The notes: generated by a model not told the origin, from the sequence alone. Counted from the first letter of the stretch, positions 16,783-25,024 are shown. The stretch: 64,000 nucleotides of DNA from Lignipirellula cremea (GCF_007751035.1 NZ_CP036433.1:1841001-1905000); one strand, 5' to 3'. Translations and numbers: made by a program.

Positions 16783-17013
16783 CTACCAGGACTTGTAGTT
16801 CCATGCGGGACACCTTCCCTGGAGCTGCGCCGGCGGATCGACAAAGGTAGTACAAATCTGGTCCGATATCAGGTGCTGATGCGTAGCGGGAACCTCGTCA
16901 AGCGAGTCGCCAGCGACAAGGATGACGTCCGTGCCGCTGTATTCAGTGGGTTCGATAATCACGCGATTGTTGCCTGATGTGTGCAGGGAAGGGAGGGTGG
17001 CGGGACGACGCCA
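16783..17013 (-). pseudogene. Possible 3' remnant of a gene
   Basis: In the 530-bp gap between two minus-strand genes there is one open frame of protein-like composition, read from about 17013 to a TAG at 16783-16785. It contains RVIIEPTEYSGTDVILVAGD and ends RCPAWNYKSW. No ATG begins it (a GTG at 16962 is possible) and a TAA lies directly upstream at 17014-17016. It could be a decayed C-terminal fragment or a small gene with a GTG start. No family recognised. The rest of the gap shows nothing. Confidence 0.3.
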
Positions 17014-17196
17014 TTACTGCCCGGTCGACCGCCGACCATTATGCCGAATGTCGGAGGCGGATTGCAACACCCGTGACGCGCGAAACCGGACTTGCGTGGA
17101 AGCGAATCGACGTGAATGACGGCGGCTGGACGACCGTGCTTTCAGATAACCAACTGCTCTCTGCTTCCGTGCGGAGGAGGTTCGCCTGCCGTGGAA

Positions 17197-18171
17197 CTAG
17201 CATTCTTCCGCCTTGAATGGAACGGCGTCAAAGGGCAAATCCAGCCGTTGTTGGGGCGACAAGTGTTCCAGGATTCGGGCGTCCAGAAAAGCAGTTTTCA
17301 GCGCAGGGTATCCGGCCAGGATATCGACAGCCGCCGGAGTCGCGTGGGTCTTCGTGATGCACAGAAAGCGAAGGTTCGGAGCCGCGGACAGCAGGCGGAT
17401 TCCCTCGTTGGAGATCTGGGTGTCGTTGATAATCAATTCTTCGAGTTTCGCCAGGGACGCAAGCGACTCGCAGGCCTGGTCCGTGATCGCCGTGTTCCCC
17501 GCAGCAAGATTGACCAGGTTCGGGATTTTCGCAAGCGAACGAAAGGTTCTGTTATCCGCAGGCGTATGGTTGATAGAGAGTTCTGTCAACTTCGCGGAAC
17601 ACGGAAAAGAGGCGAGCTCATCACATGCGACAGGCAGCGCGTTAATACAAATCGAACGCAAGTGAGGATGACGGGCCAGATGCTGAAGTTCCCTGATGCG
17701 CGTGCCGCCAATCCCCAGTTCCACCAGCTGACCATTCGACTCCAGCAACGGCCAGATCGAATCGTCCACCTGCGTATCGCCAACTTCGAGATCGTTGATG
17801 CGGGCTAGCCAGCGAGCGCCTAACAAGCCTTGCGTCGACAACGGCGCTCCCATCGCCAGGAGCACCGACAGCTGCTCCCAGTCGGCAAGGCATTGCAGGC
17901 CCTGATCGGTGACCTGGGAGTCCAGCAAGCCTAACGCGCGAGTCTCCTTAAGCGGCCTGATGGCCGCCATCAGGGTATCGCCCTCCTCGCAGTCACGCGG
18001 CAGCAAAACGCTATCGACATGGAAAAACGCCGCATCCAAGGCGCTGCGCGGCCATGAGAGAAATCGAGAAAGGCCTGTGCGACCGTCATCACGATATCCG
18101 ATTGTCCCGCCTGCCTTGACGATGGCGTGAGCGGCCGCTTTTCTTTCTTGCAGCTGGGACAGGAATGCCAT
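17197..18171 (-). CDS. Leucine-rich repeat protein
   Basis: 324 residues from the ATG at 18171. From about residue 75 there are successive 23-25-residue repeats of the type LGLLDSQVTDQGLQCLADWE, LEVGDTQVDDSIWPLLES, LAAGNTAITDQACESLASL and LIINDTQISNEGIRLLSAAP, the L-x-x-T-x-I-T/S-D-x-G...L pattern of planctomycete LRR proteins. No signal peptide or membrane segment, so cytoplasmic. LRRs bind proteins; the partner is unknown. It ends CEKAEE-type acidic with FDAVPFKAEEC. Confidence 0.75.
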   Translation of the reverse strand: MAFLSQLQERKAAAHAIVKAGGTIGYRDDGRTGLSRFLSWPRSALDAAFFHVDSVLLPRDCEEGDTLMAAIRPLKETRALGLLDSQVTDQGLQCLADWEQLSVLLAMGAPLSTQGLLGARWLARINDLEVGDTQVDDSIWPLLESNGQLVELGIGGTRIRELQHLARHPHLRSICINALPVACDELASFPCSAKLTELSINHTPADNRTFRSLAKIPNLVNLAAGNTAITDQACESLASLAKLEELIINDTQISNEGIRLLSAAPNLRFLCITKTHATPAAVDILAGYPALKTAFLDARILEHLSPQQRLDLPFDAVPFKAEEC

Positions 18172-18218
18172 CAAGTTGTCCTCATGCTTATGCGATGTCA
18201 GCCAAATCGCGATCAGGC

Positions 18219-18971
18219 TTATTCGGGAAGAATGCGACCTGACAACCAGAAGAATCCTGTCAGCACGCCGCCGGCCTTGGGCTCCTGTTCTACCAGTTCC
18301 GGATCGATGACAACATCGAAATGACCGCCGAGGGTTTCCACCAGCGCCCAGTAGAAGGAATGTCCACTGAGTTCATTCTGCTTTTTGGCGGCCCGAATAA
18401 TGTGTCCCGTGAAAATACCGAAAGCTTGCGGCGGTTCGGTGGCGTCGCCATCGGGAGCAAACATGCCGGATGGGATGAAGGATTTGGAGGCGAACTTGAG
18501 CTCGCCCGTTTGCGACGCGTCATACGCCTCGACCGTTTCAAAGATCGAAACCTCATGGGCGAACGCCGCGATCTGCACGGAGACGATCGAGGGAATCGTC
18601 AATGCCGGGTACTGCCTGGCATCGGGAGAATCGAACACAAAGGGATACTTGCCCGCTTCGGGAGCGTCGCCTGACGGATCGGACCAGGCCAAGAAGGCGC
18701 CATCAAGTAGCGTTGCGTCGGGACGTTCCACTGGCGCGGTAATCCCGGCTCGCATGCAGGATTCGCCAGCAAAATGCGGCGTCATGCCGATCAGATCTTC
18801 TGCCCCGTCCAGCTGCAGCCAGATCTCCGCGCCGCTGTCCGACGACCATCGCAAATAACTCCCGCCGGGGACGTCGATCTGCTCTGAATCCTCGGCGACC
18901 CGATTCGCCAGCGCCAGGAAATCCTCTTCGCTTTCCACAGGCAGCCCGATGGCGGAAAAGTGGCTCGTCAT
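18219..18971 (-). CDS. Hypothetical cytoplasmic protein
   Basis: 250 residues starting MTSHFSAIGLPVESEEDFLA. It is acidic, with no signal peptide or membrane segment. Motifs include YLRWSSDSGAEIWLQLDGA, YDASQTGELKFASKSFIPSG, and near the end FYWALVETLGGHFDVVIDPE. The latter suggests a nucleotide- or metal-handling strand but nothing decisive. It lies between the LRR gene (47 bases downstream) and the broken gene upstream, all on the minus strand. No family recognised. Confidence 0.6.
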   Translation of the reverse strand: MTSHFSAIGLPVESEEDFLALANRVAEDSEQIDVPGGSYLRWSSDSGAEIWLQLDGAEDLIGMTPHFAGESCMRAGITAPVERPDATLLDGAFLAWSDPSGDAPEAGKYPFVFDSPDARQYPALTIPSIVSVQIAAFAHEVSIFETVEAYDASQTGELKFASKSFIPSGMFAPDGDATEPPQAFGIFTGHIIRAAKKQNELSGHSFYWALVETLGGHFDVVIDPELVEQEPKAGGVLTGFFWLSGRILPE

Positions 18972-19514
18972 GGGGTCTCCCTGTGGGGTTTTATAAGTGA
19001 ACGGTCGAAACCATGTGAAGATACGGAAAGTCCGAGAACACCAGGGCGCCGTCGACCATCTCTCGCTTGACGTCCTTCATGCGCCAAAATCTTGCCTGGA
19101 CGCCGCCGCTGCCATTGATCCTCACGTGATCGCTGGATACTTCATGGAGAGAAGTGGAGATGCCGCTTTTCGACATCAGGGTTACAAAAGCGTGGGGCGT
19201 ACAGATGGCTGCAGGATCAAGATCTGTCAAAGCAATATAGCCATTTTTCCAGGGCGAATATACGACCCGCGTGCCGTCAAAAGCGTTGTCAAATTGGATT
19301 AGAGTGTCCTTGAGTAAGGCCTCGTCATCAAAGTTGAACTGGACCGAGTCGTAAACCCAGATCGATGCCTCAGAAAAGGGTATTAGGAACGAGGGGAAAA
19401 TAACTTCGGTTTTTGTATAGTGAGCCGAACGCGCTAGCGTCGGGCGGTTCTGCTCCTGTGAGCCGAAGTTATTCTTCCCCAGTTCCAAGGGTCGTGGCGA
19501 ATTCCTTCTGACAC

Positions 19515-21030
19515 GAATGGCATTCAATCCGCGTAACTCTTTATTCTTTGCCGGGTTGGTGGCTGTGACGGGGCTTGGTCATGAGCTTGTACGGATTGGG
19601 CCGGCGTTTGCGGACTCGCGGTTCGTAGCGGTCCGGGCGATTGCCAACGACATGCTGCAAGCAGCAATCATAAAACACGTCGCAGAGCGGATCGGCGTCC
19701 CCTGTCATGCACAACACCGGCAGCAACTCGTTAAGCGTTTGCATCGTCCCCTTAAAGCTGATTTGCCAGGGTTGCACGTCGCCGCGGATCGCTGCCTCGC
19801 ACATCATCTGACGGACCAAGTTATAGGCCGTGAAGTGAGCTCGGATTTCGTTCCGCACACGATGGGGTTGCTTGCAGCGCAAGTGGTCCATTTGCATCAC
19901 CGTTTTCAACGATCTTAGATTTAATTCTGCTTGCCACCGCCGACGATAAAGAGCCGCCAGATCCTCCTTGTTGTACTCGATGTCGTCGAGCAAGTTGGTC
20001 ACAATGATGACCTCACGCGTGCGAAAGCCGGGCGTGGCGATCCGCACCCGGATCTCACGCAGTGTCAGGAATACGTCATAGCCGGCGTACTCTTCTGCGG
20101 TCATCCAGGCAGGCCGTGGCGGCTTGTCCCAGAACACCGCGTGTTCGTCTTTGCTGTAGCGCACGCCGGTGCGGAAATCGGTCCTTCGCGATTGATGTTT
20201 TCGCAGCACCACATGCACCCCTCGGGCCAGCTGCCGGGCGATGTCGAACCAGCCAGAATAGGCTCGATCTGCGAGATAAACGTCGTCTTCTTCGAGGATT
20301 TTGTCGATCTCACGGAACAGGCTGACCTCGGCCGTCAGCTTGCCTTTATAGCGACCCATGGCGGCTTCCAGCACGACGCCGGTGGCCAGGCCGAAGAAGA
20401 CCACCATCCGCATGATGGGAAATCCACAGCCGGGTTTTTGCCCCGCCATTTGCGGATAGGCTTCTTGGTTTTCAGGAGTGTCAGCCATTGTCAGCGTGCA
20501 ACCGTCGCCGACGATAACGCGATGTCCTCGCCAGAGCCATTGATCGGGGACGGAATCTTCGATCGCGGCGCCAGAATCTGTCACCAGGCGGTGCATGCCG
20601 GCTTCGTTAAGTTTGTCTCGCGCCATGCAGTAGGCGCCGCTTAGAGCGGCAGGAATCGGCAGGCCTTTAGCGGCGCGAAAGGCGATCAATTTGGCAACCG
20701 CCTGGACGCAGTTGTGGCCGGAAGTGAGGGTTTGCGAGAGGAACACCCAAACGGTGACGGCGGTGTCGTAAATTCGCGCGGAATCGAGGATTGTACTTGC
20801 GTCGCCAAAGCTGGATCGGATAGTCTGTTGATCGATCAGCGCAGCGAAGAACAGTTGATCATCACGTCGGGCCGCAGCCAACCGCGAGCGAAAAGAATCG
20901 AACATCGAAGGGGCCTCCTTGCCTTTGAGAATTTGAGCGTTCCCAAAGAATATGCCCGCGAGGCCCCTTCCTTGTCGATATCAACTTATCCGCTAGCCCG
21001 AGAAGGACTTAGGCGGATTGAGTGCCATTC
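19515..21030 (-). mobile_element. IS4-family insertion sequence (1516 bp) nested in the miniature element
   Basis: Imperfect terminal inverted repeats of about 25 bp: the left end starts GAATGGCATTCAATCCGC at 19515 and the right end is the complement of GAATGGCACTCAATCCGC at 21030. An 11-bp direct repeat CCTTCTGACAC flanks it at 19504-19514 and 21031-21041, a duplication length usual for the IS4 and IS231 groups. It carries one transposase gene. It differs from the IS at 9736 in both ends and protein. Confidence 0.88.
19541..20905 (-). CDS. IS4-family transposase (DDE)
   Basis: 454 residues starting MFDSFRSRLAAARRDDQLFF. Catalytic residues are readable as D in VIVGDGCTLTMADTPEN (about 135), D in DVYLADRAYSGWFD (about 225) and E in YRRRWQAELNLRSLKTVMQM (about 330), the Y-x2-R-x3-E-x6-K signature with the lysine preserved. 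The C-terminus is basic (RVRKRRPNPYKLMTKPRH). The gene is intact. Confidence 0.9.
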   Translation of the reverse strand: MFDSFRSRLAAARRDDQLFFAALIDQQTIRSSFGDASTILDSARIYDTAVTVWVFLSQTLTSGHNCVQAVAKLIAFRAAKGLPIPAALSGAYCMARDKLNEAGMHRLVTDSGAAIEDSVPDQWLWRGHRVIVGDGCTLTMADTPENQEAYPQMAGQKPGCGFPIMRMVVFFGLATGVVLEAAMGRYKGKLTAEVSLFREIDKILEEDDVYLADRAYSGWFDIARQLARGVHVVLRKHQSRRTDFRTGVRYSKDEHAVFWDKPPRPAWMTAEEYAGYDVFLTLREIRVRIATPGFRTREVIIVTNLLDDIEYNKEDLAALYRRRWQAELNLRSLKTVMQMDHLRCKQPHRVRNEIRAHFTAYNLVRQMMCEAAIRGDVQPWQISFKGTMQTLNELLPVLCMTGDADPLCDVFYDCCLQHVVGNRPDRYEPRVRKRRPNPYKLMTKPRHSHQPGKE

Positions 21031-21602
21031 CCTTCTGACACCTCTTCCTCCTTCTTTGCGCCTTCGCGCCTTTGCGTGAGTTCCCCTTTTCCGCGATGCC
21101 GATTTTTCAACCCGCTCATTTTATCTTCCAGCCGTTGCAGGAGAGATTGGCGGTTTGATCACCAGGTGAAGCATACGTAAAAGTTGAACGTCATCGCTGT
21201 TATACAAAAACCGAAGAAGTTTTTTTCCCTCATTCCGAAGAACGGCCCGACGCTAGCGCGTTCGGCTCACAGGATCAGCCGGCTTGGGCTGCTCAGGTTT
21301 CGTGGTTCCTGTCGAGAAAAATACCGAAGTTATTTTTCCCGCGTTCCTTACATCATGCAGGTCCCAAAAGGGTGGCGCCCCCAGCAGTTTTTCGATTTCC
21401 TGACGGGGCGAGCCGGGAGTACACGCGCCCAGAACGCCCGTTCGGAAATAGTCGATGAAAGACGCCTTCATGAATCATTCCCCTCAACGACAAGGCATGG
21501 CAGAGCAAACGCCCGCCTTCACGCGAGCTGGTTGAAAAAGCGAGCCCGTGACAAGCGACGAACCGATGCAGGCGGCATACGATTCCCTCCAACCGATCCT
21601 TG

Positions 21603-22454
21603 TTACCCATTCGCCAGTCGGGCCTGGCGAAAGATCTCGTTCCATAGAGCAAACGGGGAAACGCCCGCATACCCGCTTTCCTGAGCGTCGTTACATTCGA
21701 TGACGATCCATTGACCCTCGACCGTCTGCGCCATATCAACGACCAGAAAGGGGCAATCGACCCGTGCGGCGGCGTCGCCCGCGACCGCGATACAAGCCTC
21801 GCGTTCCGCACCCGTCCATGTATACGTCGCAAAGTGGGACCAGTACGGACCCGCGCCCACCAGTTGGTTGTACCACCAGAAAGTTCGAAACTCAAAAGAA
21901 GGTTGAATCTTGGTTGTGGCGTCGCATTTGACCGGCCGCAGTTCGACCAGTTCGCGGATGACGCATTGCTGCCAGCCGAGTATGGCGTCGCGCCGGTACG
22001 CTTCGATCACCCGTTCGTATTCGGCCGGATTCCGGGCGATACATTTTCGCGGATCGTGGCGGCTGGTCTGGCGAGCCCCTTTGATGAACACGGGCCACCC
22101 GATCGACTCGGCAACGGTGCTGGATTCGGGCGGCGAATCATACCAGACGGATGCTGGCGTTAGCTTCTCAATGCACGGATACCACTGGGGCAGTTCACTG
22201 CCATTCCGATGCTGGCCGGGCGAATTAACAAGCGTAATCCCACAATCCACCAACTGCTGGAACAGCTGGTCGTAGTCCGCCGGTGCGCCGACGCGAGCAA
22301 CGGCCGTAATCGCCTCCGGGCGACGCCAGGGACGTCGACACGCCAGCGCGGACTCAAACGCAAAGTCATACGCCGGATTGTTGATCTTTCGCGTGACCAG
22401 CCAGACCGCCTCTTCGAGAAGCATCAAATCGTAGCCGTCAGGCAGATCGTACAT
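21603..22454 (-). CDS. ATP-grasp domain protein
   Basis: 283 residues. Features fit an ATP-grasp enzyme: an N-terminal substrate domain, then ESIGWPVFIKGARQTSRHDP (lysine of the ATP-binding strand around residue 125), IRELVELRPV (metal/ATP-binding acidic segment), FEFRTFWWYNQLV, and near the end VVDMAQTVEGQWIVIECNDA, where E and N are the usual magnesium ligands. Such enzymes join a carboxylate to an amine or thiol using ATP. No recognisable substrate signature or partner gene is nearby. Confidence 0.75.
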   Translation of the reverse strand: MYDLPDGYDLMLLEEAVWLVTRKINNPAYDFAFESALACRRPWRRPEAITAVARVGAPADYDQLFQQLVDCGITLVNSPGQHRNGSELPQWYPCIEKLTPASVWYDSPPESSTVAESIGWPVFIKGARQTSRHDPRKCIARNPAEYERVIEAYRRDAILGWQQCVIRELVELRPVKCDATTKIQPSFEFRTFWWYNQLVGAGPYWSHFATYTWTGAEREACIAVAGDAAARVDCPFLVVDMAQTVEGQWIVIECNDAQESGYAGVSPFALWNEIFRQARLANG

Positions 22455-22693
22455 GGTTGCTCATGGAGGATGGGGAATGTGGCCAGACATCCGGCGGAGA
22501 CGAGCGATTGATGAGGGAGAAACGCCGCTCCATGAATTCTGGCTGTACGGTTGTACGACGACGCACCGCCCCCCAGCAGAAACCGGGCCGAACAGTGAAG
22601 CATCTAACCAATGGTTTCATGGGGGAAAACGCCCCGGACCAGGCCGCTCGGGGTCACCGCCTGGTGCTGCGCAAGGCAAGGAGCTTGCCGGGC

Positions 22694-23464
22694 TTATTCG
22701 TCTGCATCCAGCAATGCGATAAATTCTTCCGGCCGAATGAATTTCGTGATGAGAACGGGATCTTCTTTGCCAGGGTCAAAAATCAGGAAGCAGAACGGTT
22801 TGGCTCGCCGCGCTTCGAAATACTTCGCAAACTCGTCGCGTAACGGGGTTGTCATATTGACCACCATGACAACCGCGTTGGATTCCTTGGCCGCTGACAC
22901 GACGTCCTTGTTGAGCAGCAGGTTTTCCTCGAGTCCCGCTGAAGGAGCATCCCAGTCGGCATGGCAGATGATGATGACGCGCCGCCGCTGTTTACGAAGT
23001 TCCTCGACGGACGCAATCGAAAACTCTGCAGTCCGCAGGACATGTGTCGTTTCCAGAGAGACACTGTCCGCACCCAGGGCCAGCAGGTCGGCTTTGAGTT
23101 GATCCAGGGACTCCTTTTCCAGCAGGATGAGGCTCGGTTCATCAGCGGCGCGCTCCCGGCGGGATTCTTCCCAACGCTTCCTGGCCTCGATGATTTTCAC
23201 GTCGGATCGTATTCGAAAAATGATCGCGATCCCTGGCTTGTCATCCAAGGCGTAGGTTATGCTCCCCCAATCCACTCGCTTGACAATGGGCAATAGCGTA
23301 CGGGCAGGGGTGCTCCCATGGACCTTCAGCAGAACCGACATCACCGGTACTTCGGCCCGACAACATGCCGCACCGACCCATACACTTAGAAACGCGACAA
23401 TGCAGATCGCTCTCAAAAGGGAAAGGAACCGCGATTTCGACAGGTAGGGTTTTCGCATTTCCAT
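22694..23464 (-). CDS. Exported thioredoxin-like protein lacking active-site cysteines
   Basis: 256 residues. MEMRKPYLSKSRFLSLLRAI and the following hydrophobic stretch form a signal peptide or anchor. The C-terminal 110 residues read RRVIIICHADWDAPSAGLEE, then NAVVMVVNMTTPLRDEFAKY, then AKPFCFLIFDPGKEDPVL. This order copies DsbD/thioredoxin-type domains (Y-A-D-W-C-x-x-C, a VN/D-x-T strand, a cis-proline before a P-x-x-x-x-F-D strand), but both cysteines of the W-C-x-x-C box are replaced (WDAPS). It would not do thiol exchange; a structural or binding role is inferred. Confidence 0.6.
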   Translation of the reverse strand: MEMRKPYLSKSRFLSLLRAICIVAFLSVWVGAACCRAEVPVMSVLLKVHGSTPARTLLPIVKRVDWGSITYALDDKPGIAIIFRIRSDVKIIEARKRWEESRRERAADEPSLILLEKESLDQLKADLLALGADSVSLETTHVLRTAEFSIASVEELRKQRRRVIIICHADWDAPSAGLEENLLLNKDVVSAAKESNAVVMVVNMTTPLRDEFAKYFEARRAKPFCFLIFDPGKEDPVLITKFIRPEEFIALLDADE

Positions 23465-23477
23465 AGGCTTTCACTTT

Positions 23478-23660
23478 TCAAGGGGTGCGATCTGCGACTG
23501 CCTGAAGGTGCGCGTCCATGATCTCCAGGCACGCGTCAATCTCGGTTTGAGTCTAGCCGCAATCGTAGTTCCGATCCAGTCTTTCCTCGTCGCGTTCCAG
23601 GAACTCGTCCTTGTCGCCGAGTAACGGATCTCGAATTTGCAAGCATTTCTCGTGAGACAT
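23478..23660 (-). pseudogene. Small gene with in-frame amber codon
   Basis: From the ATG at 23660 the frame reads MSHEKCLQIRDPLLGDKDEF, ends YDCG and meets TAG at 23553-23555. The same frame continues for another 24 codons (TQTEIDACLEIMDAHLQAVA) to a TGA at 23478. Both halves have ordinary acidic protein-like composition, so this looks like one 60-codon gene with a nonsense change. No family recognised. It could instead be a 35-residue protein that ends at the TAG. Confidence 0.4.
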
Positions 23661-23811
23661 TCAACCCGACTTAACAAGACAAATTCTACAGATATCTGCA
23701 TAACGCAGCGGTTGCAGTAGAAGCGTATCCCAGCGTGCGTGGGCGCAGACTCTTAAAGGGGAGATTCGTTATCGTTTGCGAAGATGCTTGCGAGAGTTTC
23801 CCAAGCAGGCG

Positions 23812-24753
23812 TCAATCCGTCTTCTCGCCGGCCAGGGATTGCTGGATCGCTTCTTTGATGCCGACGGGACGGATCGAAAAGGCCTGCTGGGCGGACGGGT
23901 CCTGGACGATGGTTGGATTCTTAAGGCCTTCGATCAGGTGGCGGCCCACTTCGTAAGTCGACGGCGTCACCAGCGCCAGCCACAGGCCGGACAGGTAAGG
24001 CGTCAGCACGGGGACAAAGATCAGCCAGCGACGCAGCCCGCGCTGCCGGGCGTATTCCCTGATAAGGTCGGCATAGGTCGCCGTGTCGTGACTGCCGATC
24101 TCGAACGTACGACTTTCGCCTGGCGGCAGGTCTTTGGCGGCCAGCAGATAGGACAGAACGTCCTCCACCGCGATCGGCTGGGTCTTGGTGGTGAGCCAGC
24201 GAGGGCAGATCATCACGGGCAACCGATCGGTCAGCGATTGCATCAGCTGGAAAGAAAGGCTCCCCGCCCCGATGACCATGCCGGCCCGGAACTCGATCGT
24301 TTCAACGCCCGACTCGCGAAGCAGCTTGCCCACTTCATGCCGGCTGCGCAGATGGGGCGAAAGGTCGGGGTCGGAATCGTCGCCCAGCCCGCCCAGGTAA
24401 ACGATCCGCTGGACGCCCGCCGCCTTTGCGGCCGCGGCAAAATGGGTCGCTGCCTGGCGATCCTGCTCCTCAAAGTTGTTCGAGCCCGACATCAGATGGA
24501 TCAGATAATACGCCGTCGTCACTCCCTGCAGGGCCTTCTGGAGCGAGTCAGGATCGAGCACATCCGCCTGGACGATCTCGACGTTATCGCTAGCCAGGCG
24601 ACGTAGTTTCTCGGGATTCCGGGCCAGGCATCGCACCCGGCCTGGCTGCCGGGCCAGGAGCGGCAGCAGACGGCCGCCCACATAGCCTGACGCGCCGGTC
24701 AATAAAACGATCGGCTCCCGGGGGATTCCAGCATCGCTTGCGTCTGTCGACAT
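23812..24753 (-). CDS. NAD(P)-binding atypical short-chain dehydrogenase
   Basis: 313 residues starting MSTDASDAGIPREPIVLLTG. The cofactor motif TGASGYVGGRLLPLL (residues about 19-33) is the atypical SDR glycine pattern; VRCLARNPEKL follows, then VEIVQADVLDPDSL and YYLIHLMSGSNNFEEQDRQA. This matches the YbjT/NDUFA9-like group of nucleoside-diphosphate-sugar-epimerase relatives. The C-terminal DUF2867 seen in longer relatives is absent. The canonical catalytic YxxxK is not evident, so it may bind cofactor without dehydrogenating a sugar. Confidence 0.8.
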   Translation of the reverse strand: MSTDASDAGIPREPIVLLTGASGYVGGRLLPLLARQPGRVRCLARNPEKLRRLASDNVEIVQADVLDPDSLQKALQGVTTAYYLIHLMSGSNNFEEQDRQAATHFAAAAKAAGVQRIVYLGGLGDDSDPDLSPHLRSRHEVGKLLRESGVETIEFRAGMVIGAGSLSFQLMQSLTDRLPVMICPRWLTTKTQPIAVEDVLSYLLAAKDLPPGESRTFEIGSHDTATYADLIREYARQRGLRRWLIFVPVLTPYLSGLWLALVTPSTYEVGRHLIEGLKNPTIVQDPSAQQAFSIRPVGIKEAIQQSLAGEKTD

Positions 24754-24920
24754 GAACGGCTCCGCCTCGCAGTTAGAAAAGAAACGGCGTATCGGATCAC
24801 AGGCCGTCGGGCCATTTTACCGTTTCCAGCCGCACCGCACAGCAGTTCTCACGACCAGAGACCAGCAGCCTTTCCCGTCGAGGAGGATGCCGATTCCCGA
24901 TAGAGACCACAAGAAACGCC

Positions 24921-24947
24921 AGAAGCCCTTGGGGAACAAGGGCTTCT
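24921..24947 (-). terminator. Terminator of tRNA-Arg
   Basis: AGAAGCCCTTG (24921-24931) and CAAGGGCTTCT (24937-24947) make a perfect 11-bp stem with a 5-base loop, starting 3 bases beyond the 3' end of the minus-strand tRNA. The following bases on that strand (GGCGTTTCTTG) give a weak T-rich tail. Confidence 0.65.
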
Positions 24948-24950
24948 GAG

Positions 24951-25024
24951 TATCCCCGACAGGGGTCGAACCTGTAACCTTCGCCTCCGGAGGGCGACGC
25001 TCTATCCAATTGAGCCACGGGGAC
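24951..25024 (-). tRNA. tRNA-Arg (anticodon CCG)
   Basis: A 74-nt cloverleaf on the minus strand. The acceptor stem GTCCCCG pairs with CGGGGAT (first pair G-U), the D arm is GCTC..GAGC, the anticodon stem-loop is TCGCC-CTCCGGA-GGCGA with CCG in the middle of the 7-base loop, and the T arm is ACAGG-TTCGACC-CCTGT. The discriminator base is A and no CCA is encoded. CCG decodes the arginine codon CGG. Confidence 0.95.

Larger units (their letters stand above)
19383..21348. mobile_element. Miniature inverted-repeat element, copy B/C, carrying a nested IS
   Basis: The outer ends are TTAGGAACGAGGGGAAAATA on the left and the complement of AGGAACGCGGGAAAAATAAC on the right, each running to ACTTCGG and flanked by TA. 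Without the nested IS and its duplication the element is about 439 bp. Further end-like segments lie inside at 19466-19491 and about 21199-21235. A palindromic core read GAGCCGAACGCGCTAGCG occurs at about 19420-19445 and, inverted, at 21245-21270. The structure suggests either one element with internal subrepeats or two miniature elements side by side. Confidence 0.7.
18991..21471 (-). pseudogene. Gene split by a nested miniature element and insertion sequence
   Basis: The N-terminal piece starts at 21471 with MKASFIDYFRTGVLGACTPG and runs to 21351; the C-terminal piece runs from 19380 to 18991, from PFSEASIWVYDSVQFNFDDE to YLHMVSTVHL. The intervening 1966 bp (19383-21348) are flanked by TA dinucleotides at 19381-19382 and 21349-21350. 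Joining the pieces with one TA kept gives a 170-codon frame through HDVPFSEASIW. The family (short proteins opening with a DYFRTG segment, then a W-x-Y...F-x-F-D-D-E part) is seen as hypotheticals in planctomycetes; function unknown. As it stands the gene cannot make the full protein. Confidence 0.8.
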
